Shown in pieces: positions 26,776 to 34,593 of a stretch of DNA of 64,000 nucleotides. This DNA is from CAWJPW01 sp963844845. GTDB taxonomy: Bacteria; Acidobacteriota; Thermoanaerobaculia; Thermoanaerobaculales; Sulfomarinibacteraceae. Where the stretch lies: assembly GCA_963844845.1 (NCBI GenBank), contig CAWJPW010000001.1:186001-250000 (forward strand), read 5' to 3'. How positions within the stretch are numbered: the stretch's first letter is position 1; each line of letters opens with the position of its first letter. The position numbers and the translations under genes are program-made. The notes beneath the pieces are model-generated. The model was not told the origin of the DNA. It saw nothing but the letters and a program-made list of their open reading frames with translations, and did not search any database.

Positions 26776-26952
26776 CCCGCGAGTGGGGCCGGAGTTCTGC
26801 TACGGTCGCGGAGGTACCAGCCATCGCGGCGCTTCCGCCGGCGGCGGCATCCTCGACGTAGCTCTGCTACGCCTCCGGTGCCACCTTGGCCGAATCACCA
26901 CGCTGACCGGCGCCTCCGCGACCTCGCGACGAACTCCGGCCCCGCTCGCGGG
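26776..26952 (+). mobile_element. Structured 177-bp element with 22-bp terminal inverted repeats (family A), array end copy
   Basis: CCCGCGAGTGGGGCCGGAGTTC (26776-26797, 21 of 22 positions matching) is repeated in inverse at 26931-26952. Inside is a CGTAGC-TCT-GCTACG hairpin (26856-26870). The same core, opposite in orientation and with its own terminal repeats, occurs at 52387-52562. There is no ORF that explains it and no transposase; it looks like a MITE-type non-autonomous element. The unit is not obviously flanked by a target duplication. Confidence 0.6.
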
Positions 26953-27790
26953 CTTTGGCAGAACGGGCGATAGGCAGCGCGCTCTCCTGCTCCGAAACGC
27001 TCTCGTCCCAGCAAACGACCCGGGGGCCTCCCGGATCCTCCGCCGCGGCAGGAAACCAGCCATCGCGGCGCTTCCGCCGGCGGCGGCATCCTCGACGTAG
27101 CTCTGCTACGCCTCCGGTGCCACCTTGGCCGAATCACCACGCTGACCGGCACCTCCGCGACCTCGCGACGAACTCCGGCCCCGCTCGCGGGCTTTGGCAG
27201 AACGGGCGATAGGCAGCGCGCTCTCCTGCTCCGAAACGCTCTCGTCCCAGCAAATGACCCGGGGGCCTCCCGGATCCTCCGCCGCGGCAGGAAACCAGCC
27301 ATCGCGGCGCTTCCGCCGGCGGCGGCATCCTCGACGTAGCTCTGCTACGCCTCCGGTGCCACCTTGGCCGAATCACCACGCTGACCGGCGCCTCCGCGAC
27401 CTCGCGACGAACTCCGGCCCCGCTCGCGGGCTTTGGCAGAACGGGCGATAGGCAGCGCGCTCTCCTGCTCCGAAACGCTCTCGTCCCAGCAAATGACCCG
27501 GGGGCCTCCCGGATCCTCCGCCGCGGCAGGAAACCAGCCATCGCGGCGCTTCCGCCGGCGGCGGCATCCTCGACGTAGCTCTGCTACGCCTCCGGTGCCA
27601 CCTTGGCCGAATCACCACGCTGACCGGCGCCTCCGCGACCTCGCGACGAACTCCGGCCCCGCTCGCGGGCTTTGGCAGAACGGGCGATAGGCAGCGCGCT
27701 CTCCTGCTCCGAAACGCTCTCGTCCCAGCAAATGACCCGGGGGCCTCCCGGATCCTCCGCCGCGGCAGGAAACCAGCCATCGCGGCGCTT
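26816..27790. repeat. 239-bp tandem repeat array, four copies plus a partial fifth
   Basis: Units begin at about 26822, 27061, 27300, 27539 and (partial) 27778, a constant 239-bp period. Copies differ at only a few positions (for example 27150 and 27254). Each unit contains most of the family A core plus about 60 bp of extra sequence. The period is not a multiple of three, so no repeat protein is encoded; the open frames of 85 and 135 codons inside are chance products of the repeat. The array fills the gap between pntB and the gltA terminator. Confidence 0.9.
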
Positions 27791-27805
27791 CGGCCCCAGG
27801 TAAAG

Positions 27806-27835
27806 AACGAGGGCGGCCGTGCGGCCGCCCTCGTT
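27806..27835 (-). terminator. Intrinsic terminator of gltA
   Basis: AACGAGGGCGGCC and GGCCGCCCTCGTT form a perfect 13-bp stem with a GTGC loop, 22 nt after the citrate synthase stop. On the minus strand it is followed by CTTTACC, a short U-rich tail. It may also stop transcription from the repeat-array side. Confidence 0.75.
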
Positions 27836-27856
27836 GCTGATGGTCGAAAGAAGCGC

Positions 27857-29167
27857 TTACGCGTTCTTCTCGATGAAGTTCTTGATGAACTTGGTACCCA
27901 CCGACTTGGGCCTCGTGATGGCAGTACCCACCGCGCGGTTCCAGATCAGCTGCGAGCACATGCCCATGGCGCGGCTCACCGAGAAGAGCACGGTGTAGTA
28001 CTGGAACTCATTGAGGCCGTAATGGTTGAGCAGCGAACCGGAGCCCGCGTCCACGTTCGGCCAGCAGTTGGCGATGGGCGCCTTGCCGGCGGCCACGCGC
28101 TTCTCGGAGAACTCTCCGAGCACCTTGGGAACGACCTCGAAGACCTCGGACACCACCTTGAAGACCGGGTCCTCGGGGAAGTGCTGACGGCCGAACTCGA
28201 GGAAGCCGGCGAAGCGCGGGTCGGTGACGCGCAGCACCGCGTGGCCGTAGCCAGGGATGACCTTGCCAGCCTCGAGGGTCTCGAAGGCGTACTCGCGGAT
28301 CTGATCGCGGCTGGGCACGCCACCGAACTTGTCCATGGTCTCGAGGACCCAGTTCAGGCACTCCTGGTTGGCGAGGCCGTGGAGCGGGCCGGCGAGGCCG
28401 TTGAGGCCGGCGGACACCGCGTAGTAGGCGTCCGACAGGGCCGAGCCCACGGTGTGGCAGGTGTTGGCCGAGACGTTGCCACCCTCGTGGTCAGAGTGGA
28501 AGTGCAGGTACATGCGCATGAGGTCGGCGAAGGTGCCGTCGGGATCGGGCAGCCCGAGCATGTTGGCGAAGTTGGCGCCCCAGTCGAGGCCCGGAGTCCA
28601 CGGGATCAGGTCGCCCTTGCCGTAACGGATCCGGTAGACGGCGGCGGCGATCCCTGGGAGCTTGGCGAGCAGTTGGAGGCAATCCTCCAGCATGGGGATC
28701 CAGTACTGGTCCTTGGTCATGCCCTTGTCGTACCACTGCCGGAAGACGCTCTCCTTCTCCATGCAGAGAATGGCGGTGTCCAGCATGCACATGGGGTGGG
28801 AGTCGTCGGGCATGGCGTAGAGGACGTCGAGCACGTAGTCGGGGATGTGCGAGCGCTTGTCGTACTCGCGCATCATGTCCTTCTTGGTCTCCTCGTCCGG
28901 GATCTCGCCGGTGAGGAGGAGATAGAAGGTCTCCTCGGGCCACAGGTTCTTGATGTCGAGCAACGGGTACCCGCGAATGATGAGGCCCTTGTCGGGCTCC
29001 ACCAGCGAGGTGTCGCAGATCATCCCCTTGACGCCACGCATACCACCGTAGGCCTGCGCGATGCTCACGTCAGAGATCTTGAGGTCGCCGCTCTTCTTCA
29101 GGATCTCCGCGCGCTCCGCACGCCACTGGGGAACCAGCTCCTGTAGACGGTCCATCAACTTCGCCAT
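27857..29167 (-). CDS. gltA: Citrate synthase, mitochondrial-like type
   Basis: This enzyme makes citrate from oxaloacetate and acetyl-CoA. The 436 residues carry catalytic motifs LHGLANQE (His), GYGHAVLRVTDPR (His) and WPNVDAGSGSLL (Asp). The core also has HSDHEGGNVSANTCH and GSALSDAYYAV, closely following the animal mitochondrial enzyme and unlike the usual bacterial hexameric GltA. The start is ATG 29167, from AAGGAGGATACGC just upstream; an in-frame extension to 29218 has no ribosome site. Transcription starts from a strong promoter about 120 nt upstream and ends at the 27806 hairpin. Confidence 0.93.
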   Translation of the reverse strand: MAKLMDRLQELVPQWRAERAEILKKSGDLKISDVSIAQAYGGMRGVKGMICDTSLVEPDKGLIIRGYPLLDIKNLWPEETFYLLLTGEIPDEETKKDMMREYDKRSHIPDYVLDVLYAMPDDSHPMCMLDTAILCMEKESVFRQWYDKGMTKDQYWIPMLEDCLQLLAKLPGIAAAVYRIRYGKGDLIPWTPGLDWGANFANMLGLPDPDGTFADLMRMYLHFHSDHEGGNVSANTCHTVGSALSDAYYAVSAGLNGLAGPLHGLANQECLNWVLETMDKFGGVPSRDQIREYAFETLEAGKVIPGYGHAVLRVTDPRFAGFLEFGRQHFPEDPVFKVVSEVFEVVPKVLGEFSEKRVAAGKAPIANCWPNVDAGSGSLLNHYGLNEFQYYTVLFSVSRAMGMCSQLIWNRAVGTAITRPKSVGTKFIKNFIEKNA

Positions 29168-29294
29168 GCGTATCCTCCTTCGCCGATGAACGAGGGAAAC
29201 CAGCTGGTCCCCGCCCACGGCTGTTCGTTCTCAACACTTTCAGGTTGTGTGAAAGGAGAGACAAGGCTTACAGAATCAAGCTTCACGAAGGAGG

Positions 29295-29323
29295 ATTATA
29301 GAGCTTGTGAAGAATCGTGACAA
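29295..29323 (-). promoter_or_regulatory. Sigma-70-like promoter of gltA
   Basis: On the minus strand TTGTCA (29323-29318) and a perfect TATAAT (29300-29295) are 17 nt apart. The ~120-nt leader contains a CTTTCA/TGAAAG inverted repeat that could be a regulatory hairpin. Confidence 0.75.
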
Positions 29324-29363
29324 GGTGCACATGGCGAACGGCCACACCGAGAACCAACCTCGG

Positions 29364-29392
29364 TTGACACCCACCGTCGACGGCCGAAAAAT
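29364..29392 (+). promoter_or_regulatory. Promoter of the sugar transferase gene
   Basis: A consensus TTGACA (29364-29369) lies 17 nt before AAAAAT (29387-29392), or 20 nt before AATAGT (29390-29395). Either places +1 at or near ATG 29401, again with no Shine-Dalgarno. Confidence 0.55.
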
Positions 29393-29400
29393 AGTCCGAC

Positions 29401-30747
29401 ATGTCCACCCTTCCCTTCCAGGCGCGCGGCGCCCCATTTGCACTTGCCCTGGCCGACGCCATGGCCCTGGCGGCCGCCGGGGTGACCGCGGCCGCCGTGC
29501 GCTTTCCCGCGAGCATGCTCGGCGAGGAGCTGCGGACGCTCGCCTCGCACCCGGGCTTCCTCGCCTACGCACTAGTGGCACTCTGGGCCCTGGCCATCAC
29601 CTTCGATCTCTACGACGCGGGAGTCTGGCGAACCCGTATCGGTCTCGCCCTGCGCGTGGCGGCGCTGGGCGTCACGCTCCCGGTTGCCCTCGCCCTCGGC
29701 GTGTACATGGCGCCGTCATGGCGGTTCGGTCGCGGGCTGCTGGCATTGACCGTGGCCGGAACGCTCCTGGGAGTGTGGCTCATTCGCGTGGTGGCCGAGC
29801 GGCCGGACTCAGCCCCGCGCCAGCGTGCCGTGCTGGTGGGCGACGGGCCCATCATCGAGACCCTCATGGGCGAGCTGGCGGGCCTGCCGTCGGCGCCCTT
29901 CGCCGTCATCGGCCATCTCTCGGGCGAGCAGCTGGACAGCGACCCGGGGCTCCTCGACTCGGGTCTCGCAGCGGCCGACCTGGTGATCCTGGCTCAGATC
30001 CGATCCGATCCCATGGCCGATGAGGCCATCTCCCTCAACTTCCGTGGCATCCCGGTAGTGGACGCGGCCGGCGCGTATGCCGCCATCACCGGACGCATAC
30101 CCATCCTGCAGGTGGACTCGCGCTGGTTCGTGGCCACCGGAGACTTCTCGGCCCTCGCCACCACTCCGTTCCACCGGGTGCAGCGCCTCCTCGACGTGTT
30201 CGCTGCCAGCCTGCTCTCGCTCCTCGCGCTTCCCTTCCTGCTCGTGGGCGCGCTGGCCGTGGTCCTGAACGACGGCCTGCCAGTTTTCTATCGCCAGCAG
30301 CGTCTCGGTCGGTTCCGGAAACCCTTCACCCTCCTCAAGCTCCGCACCATGAAGCGCTCGGCCGAGGACCAGGGGCCTCGCTTCGCTGCACCCGCCGACA
30401 CCCGGGTCCATCCGGTGGGACGGCTGCTGCGCCGCTGGCGCCTCGACGAGCTCCCCCAGCTCTGGAACGTGCTGCGCGGGGACATGAGCCTGGTGGGACC
30501 ACGACCGGAACGCCCGGAGCTCGCCGTCGACCTGGAGCAAGGAGTTCCCTTCTACGCCTACCGCTACTCGGTGCGCCCGGGGCTCACCGGTTGGGCGCAG
30601 GTGCACCTCCCCTACTGCGCCGACCCCGAGGACCACCAGGTCAAGGTGGAGTACGACCTCTACTACCTGCGCCACCACGGACCCGGGATGTACGCGCATG
30701 TCCTCATGCGCACGCTGGGCGCACTGGTGTTTCGGCCGGGACGATAA
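29401..30747 (+). CDS. Polyprenyl-phosphate sugar-1-phosphate transferase (exopolysaccharide priming)
   Basis: This membrane enzyme loads the first sugar phosphate onto a lipid carrier to start polysaccharide or O-antigen synthesis. The 448 residues have about five N-terminal membrane segments, a central Rossmann-like CoA-binding domain (RAVLVGDGPII near residue 142), a further membrane helix (~265), and a C-terminal bacterial sugar transferase domain with KLRTMK, RWRLDELPQLWNVLRGDMS, VGPRPERPE and RPGLTGWAQV. It is WbaP/EpsL-like; the sugar is not predictable. The neighbouring genes are unrelated. Confidence 0.88.
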   Translation: MSTLPFQARGAPFALALADAMALAAAGVTAAAVRFPASMLGEELRTLASHPGFLAYALVALWALAITFDLYDAGVWRTRIGLALRVAALGVTLPVALALGVYMAPSWRFGRGLLALTVAGTLLGVWLIRVVAERPDSAPRQRAVLVGDGPIIETLMGELAGLPSAPFAVIGHLSGEQLDSDPGLLDSGLAAADLVILAQIRSDPMADEAISLNFRGIPVVDAAGAYAAITGRIPILQVDSRWFVATGDFSALATTPFHRVQRLLDVFAASLLSLLALPFLLVGALAVVLNDGLPVFYRQQRLGRFRKPFTLLKLRTMKRSAEDQGPRFAAPADTRVHPVGRLLRRWRLDELPQLWNVLRGDMSLVGPRPERPELAVDLEQGVPFYAYRYSVRPGLTGWAQVHLPYCADPEDHQVKVEYDLYYLRHHGPGMYAHVLMRTLGALVFRPGR

Positions 30748-30883
30748 CGTCGGTTTCTTCTACGACCCACGGGGAGCTTCCCCACCGCCCCCCAGCGATC
30801 TCGGCAGATTCCCGCACAGACGCCGACCTTCGCGAGCCGCGCGCGCATCCGGGGACGTGTCGCCGCCCTCCTTTGAAGCGCTG

Positions 30884-30912
30884 TTGACAGCACCAGGCGT
30901 GGCGCCGATACT
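30884..30912 (+). promoter_or_regulatory. Promoter upstream of the TPP riboswitch
   Basis: A consensus TTGACA (30884-30889) is followed 17 nt later by GATACT (30907-30912). Initiation near 30919 would place the riboswitch about 28 nt into the transcript. Confidence 0.7.
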
Positions 30913-30946
30913 CGCCTCGGTTCTTTGCACGTCAGACGCCACACGG

Positions 30947-31028
30947 CGTTTCCAGGGGGTGCCCCTCCGGGCTGAGATCACACCCCTCGAACCTGAACCG
31001 GGTCATACCGGCGGAGGGATCGGAAACG
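30947..31028 (+). ncRNA. TPP riboswitch (THI element)
   Basis: The closing stem CGTTTCC (30947-30953) pairs with GGAAACG (31022-31028). Inside are the conserved segments GGGGGTGCC, GGGCTGAGA, AACCTGAACCGGGTCATACC and GGCGGAGGGA, in the standard order. Thiamine pyrophosphate binding is expected to repress the downstream receptor gene when thiamine is plentiful. The expression platform lies between 31029 and the Shine-Dalgarno at about 31089; I see no clear intrinsic terminator, so ribosome-site masking is likely. Confidence 0.93.
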
Positions 31029-31098
31029 GCTCGCGGACCGCAGCACAGCGTCCCGCCCCTCGTTCCACCCTTCGCGGCCGGAACCACGGGAGGTCACC

Positions 31099-33534
31099 AT
31101 GGTCCGCGTCCGCGTCATCCTCGCCCTGCTACTCGTCATGCCCATGTCCGCCCTCGCGCTCGCCGCCGAGCTGTCCGGCCACGTGGTCGGCACCGCGCAG
31201 GCTCCGCTGCACGGGGTGGTGGTCGTGGTCGCCACCGCGCGAACCACGATACGCACAACCACCGACGCCACCGGGGCCTTTTCGGTGGAGCTGCCGGGGC
31301 CGCCCCCGGACCGGGTCGACGTCACGGTGTCGGCCGAGGGCTACCGGAGGTTCGCCGTCACCGTGCACGACCTCACCGTCCCCCTCGTCGTCGCGCTCGA
31401 GCCTTCCGGCGTGTTCTCGGAGCAGGTCGAGGTAACCGCAACGCGGGCGCGCGCCGGGGAGACGCCGGTGACCTTCACCAACGTCGGGAGGAAGGAGATC
31501 GAGCGCGGCTACTGGGGTCAGGACGTCCCGATCTTCCTCTCCCAGGTGCCGGGCTTCTACGCCTACAACGACAACGGCAACGGCATCGGCTACTCGTACT
31601 TCACGCTGCGTGGCTTCAGCATGGCGAGGGTGGGCGTGACGCTCAACGGTGTGCCCCTCAACGACGCCGAGGAGCACGGGGTCTTCTTCATCGACCTTGC
31701 CGACTTTCTGTCCACCACCGGAGACATCCAGGTCCAGCGCGGGGTCGGCACCTCGCTGTACGGGACCAACACCATCGGCGGCTCCGTCGATCTCCAGACC
31801 CGCCACCCGCTTTCCGAACGCCGGCTCCGGATGAGCGGCACACTCGGCTCCTGGGACACCCGCATGGCGACAGTGGAGTACGACACCGGCCTCCTCGACG
31901 GCGGCTGGGCTGCCACCTTCCGTTGGACGCGGGTCGACACCAACGGCTATCGCGATCAGTCGTGGGTGAACATGTGGAACTACTACATGGACATCGAGCA
32001 CTACGGAGAACGCTCGAACCTACGTCTGGTGCTGTTCGGCGGACCCGAGGAGACGCACCTGGCCTACGACGGCGTCTCCAGGGCATACCTGGAGGGCGAG
32101 GTCACGGACGACCGCCGCCGTGACCGCCGCTTCAACCCCCTCGAGTACCCCGGTCAGATCGATCACTTCTTCCAGCCCCACGAGCAACTGATCCACACCT
32201 GGCAGCTGTCGGACGACCTCACGCTCGAGAACACCCTCTTCTACTTCCAGGGCGACGGCTACTACGACCAGTTCAAGTCGGGCGCCGACTTCCTGCAGTA
32301 CGATCTGCAACCCTTCACCGGTCCAGATGGCGACGTCGTCGACAGCACCGACCTGGTGCGCCGCCGCTCGGTCCAGGAGTCAGACGGCGGCTGGATCGGA
32401 CAGCTCAGGTGGAGCCACGACGGCGGCCGCGGCACACTCCAGGGCGGGGTCGCGGTTCGCCTCCACCAGGGGCACCACTTCGGCGAGGTGCGCTGGGCGC
32501 AGTACTACCCGCCGACACTGGACCCCGACCACCGCTACTACGACTACGAGGTGGACAAGAAGGTGGTGCAGCCCTTCGTCCAGGAGACGTGGCACATGGG
32601 CCCGCGCTGGACGCTGCTGGGCGGCCTCACGGCCACCGACCTCTCCTACTCCATGGGCAAGGACCGGCGCAACGGCGTCACCGTCGACGCCGACTACGGC
32701 TGGGTGCTGCCGCGCCTCGGCGTCGGCTTCCGGCCGGCTGCGGGCTGGAACCTCTTCGCCAACGTCTCCCGGGGGGCCCGGGAGCCGGCCTTCCGCGACA
32801 TCTACGACCCCCAGGACTACTGGGCGACCCCCAACCACTTGGCCCACGAGGAGCTCACCGACTACGAGGTCGGGACCGAGCGGCGGTGGGCCGCGGGTTT
32901 CGCCAAGCTCAACGCCTACCTGATGCACTTCGACAACGAGATCGTGTGGGCCGGCGCACTGGACGACAACGGGGTCCCGGTCACCGCCAACGGCGCGGTC
33001 ACCAATCACCGCGGGATCGAGGCCGAGGTGGGCTTGGATCCGGTGCCGCGGTGGGGCGGTCACCTGGCGATGTCCTGGTCGCACAACACCTTCGAGGATT
33101 TCCGCGAGTATGACTACGATGGCAACTTCGTGGATTACTCCGGCAACCGCATCGCCGGCGTCGCCGACCTCCTCGCCACCTTGCAGCTGAGCGGCGGCAT
33201 CGGTTCGGTGGACGTCCTGCTGGTCCTCCGCCACGTGGGCCGCTTCTACCTCGACAACACCGAGGATCTGCGCAAGTCCCCGGACGCCCGCTCCGAGCCC
33301 GGCTACATCCACCGGGTGAATCCGTCCTTCACCTCTGCCGACCTCTCATTCAAGATCGACCTCGGGCATTTGGTGGCCGACGCACTTTCGGCGCGCAAGG
33401 CTGCCTTGGACGTGCGGGTGAACAACCTCACCGACGAGCTCTACACCACCTTCGGCTACATGGACTGGCCCGATCCGCGCTGGACCCCGGCGGCCACCCG
33501 CAGTGTCTACACCGGCCTGACCGTGGACTGGTAG
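31099..33534 (+). CDS. TonB-dependent receptor, probable thiamine or precursor uptake
   Basis: This 811-residue outer-membrane receptor has a signal peptide (VILALLLVMPMSALALAA). A carboxypeptidase-regulatory-like beta-sandwich domain follows (about 25-105), then a plug domain (GYWGQDVPIFLSQVPGF to the RGVGTSLYGTNTIGGSV motif) and a 22-strand barrel ending YTGLTVDW, the terminal aromatic pattern. GGAGGT lies 5 nt before ATG. The TPP riboswitch in the leader indicates that it imports thiamine, thiamine phosphate or the HMP precursor. No thi biosynthesis gene is next to it, so the organism may rely on uptake for at least part of its thiamine. Confidence 0.9.
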   Translation: MVRVRVILALLLVMPMSALALAAELSGHVVGTAQAPLHGVVVVVATARTTIRTTTDATGAFSVELPGPPPDRVDVTVSAEGYRRFAVTVHDLTVPLVVALEPSGVFSEQVEVTATRARAGETPVTFTNVGRKEIERGYWGQDVPIFLSQVPGFYAYNDNGNGIGYSYFTLRGFSMARVGVTLNGVPLNDAEEHGVFFIDLADFLSTTGDIQVQRGVGTSLYGTNTIGGSVDLQTRHPLSERRLRMSGTLGSWDTRMATVEYDTGLLDGGWAATFRWTRVDTNGYRDQSWVNMWNYYMDIEHYGERSNLRLVLFGGPEETHLAYDGVSRAYLEGEVTDDRRRDRRFNPLEYPGQIDHFFQPHEQLIHTWQLSDDLTLENTLFYFQGDGYYDQFKSGADFLQYDLQPFTGPDGDVVDSTDLVRRRSVQESDGGWIGQLRWSHDGGRGTLQGGVAVRLHQGHHFGEVRWAQYYPPTLDPDHRYYDYEVDKKVVQPFVQETWHMGPRWTLLGGLTATDLSYSMGKDRRNGVTVDADYGWVLPRLGVGFRPAAGWNLFANVSRGAREPAFRDIYDPQDYWATPNHLAHEELTDYEVGTERRWAAGFAKLNAYLMHFDNEIVWAGALDDNGVPVTANGAVTNHRGIEAEVGLDPVPRWGGHLAMSWSHNTFEDFREYDYDGNFVDYSGNRIAGVADLLATLQLSGGIGSVDVLLVLRHVGRFYLDNTEDLRKSPDARSEPGYIHRVNPSFTSADLSFKIDLGHLVADALSARKAALDVRVNNLTDELYTTFGYMDWPDPRWTPAATRSVYTGLTVDW

Positions 33535-33591
33535 AGCTGTTGTCGCCGCTGAGCGCTGCACAGCTGATGTGGAGCGCTCCAACCGCCAGAC

Positions 33592-33704
33592 CACGCCGGC
33601 CGCTTCGCGGCCTTGACGGCCGCTCGGTCGGATCCCGCCGCACGCGAGCGTGCGCCGGGCGCCTCCCTCGCGTCCGGCCGTGGCTCCGCCACGGCGGCGT
33701 GCCC
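33592..33704 (+). repeat. Foldback element B1, copy 1
   Basis: The ends are inverted (CACGCCGGCCG and CGGCGGCGTGCCCC). Inner hairpins include GGCCGCTTCGCGGCC, a GCACGCGAGCGTGC stem, and CCGTGGCTCCGCCACGG. Other copies are at 37583, 38162 (both inverted) and 51957. Confidence 0.72.
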
Positions 33705-34160
33705 CGGCGGCCCGGTACGCCCGAGGGCATGCTCCGGGAGGGTAGGGGATCCCGTTCTCTCTGAAGAGTATTGGTCGCGCCGGCGCCGGCCCTCTGGCCG
33801 CGCTTCGCTCCATCGCCTTCGTCGGCATGACCACGAGGTCAATGCCTCCTCGGCTCGGTCGCGAATCGCAACCAGAGAACTGACGGCGGCGCGACTCCTC
33901 GAGGTTCCCTAGCCAATGGGAGCGTCTCCCGCCTACGGCGGGCGGCCGCGACCTGGCCGCGGCCCGGGGAGCGGCTCCTGCGCCTTCTGCTGCGGCCCGC
34001 GATGCGGCGCCCCCCGCGGTGGCTGCGCCGCCACGGGGAACTCCGCCTCGCGGCCCTCGCGACGAAGGCGCCCGCCGCTCCCCTCCGACGCCTGTCCCTC
34101 CCACCCACCCGGTGCCGCCGCCTCCGGCGGCGGTCGTGGGGCCATGGGATTCTCGGGTTC
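33592..34160 (+). repeat. Left copy of an inverted ~0.57-kb composite repeat
   Basis: The block reads, module for module, as the reverse complement of 37702-38270. Its first ~113 bp are foldback element B1; the rest has no shared name. In one 60-nt stretch compared by eye (L complement near 33898 against R near 37967) only three positions differ. Translated frames shift between the copies, so it is not a coding unit. Confidence 0.82.
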
Positions 34161-34177
34161 TTTGGGGGCACGTCCGA

Positions 34178-34375
34178 TCACCGGAGGAAGCTCACCACCG
34201 CCCCGGAGCACAGGTCCTCCGACGGGACGTGCCATCCTTGACGTCTTCCCTGAGGAGCCGTCTCTTTCTAAGCGCCCGGGTGGGAAACGTCAAGGGTGGC
34301 AATCCACGGGTACTCCGTTCGGAGCAGTGGCCCCGAACGACCAGGGAGGCGACTCGGCGCTCAGGGCCCGGGGGC
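34178..34375 (+). repeat. Dispersed module C, copy 1
   Basis: It shares CTCACCACCGCCCCGG, CACAGGTCCTCCG, CATCCTTGACG, GCGTCAAGG-like and GGCGACTCGGCG segments with 52190-52386. CTTGACG and CGTCAAG within it form an inverted pair, suggesting a structured RNA or DNA element. No ORF is conserved between copies. Confidence 0.68.
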
Positions 34376-34580
34376 GGCCGTGTTGCCGCCCGTGAGCCGG
34401 TGCTGGGAGTATCAGGAGCCGGCGCCGTGGCCGCGACCGCGACAGGGGCCGAAACCGCGACCGGCACCGGGGCCCGGGCCGGGAGCAGCCCCGACACCGC
34501 CCCAAAACACCCACCGATGCACACGAAAGTCACCGGCCGACTTGCTCTAGCACACCCTTTACCCACCCCGGCGAACCGGC

Positions 34581-34586
34581 TACATT
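34581..34586 (+). promoter_or_regulatory. -10-like TACATT before the radical-SAM gene
   Basis: TACATT ends 8 nt before ATG 34594. A short CCAGG lies between, so the transcript is leaderless or nearly so. Confidence 0.45.
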
Positions 34587-34593
34587 CGCCAGG

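Larger units (their letters stand above)
33535..34593. other. 1.06-kb gap filled with dispersed repeats
   Basis: No credible gene was found. From 5' to 3' it contains foldback element B1 (33592-33704), the rest of the left repeat block (to 34160), and module C (34178-34375), followed by a GGGCCCGGGGGCGGCC segment shared with 52.57 kb. The -10 element of the next gene lies at its end. Confidence 0.7.

Noticed and set aside
26816..27780. Open frames of 85 and 135 codons repeated in the array
   Set aside because: They repeat only because the DNA repeats; the 239-bp period breaks any continuous frame, there is no ribosome site, and the products are Arg/Pro-rich low complexity.
26816..27790. CRISPR-like reading of the repeat array
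   Set aside because: The repeat unit is 239 bp, copies are contiguous without unique spacers, and no cas gene is near.
33592..34160. Small protein conserved between the two inverted blocks (MPTKA..ERSAARGPAPARPI)
   Set aside because: The frame shifts between copies within about 30 codons and there is no ribosome site; the similarity is that of the DNA repeat.
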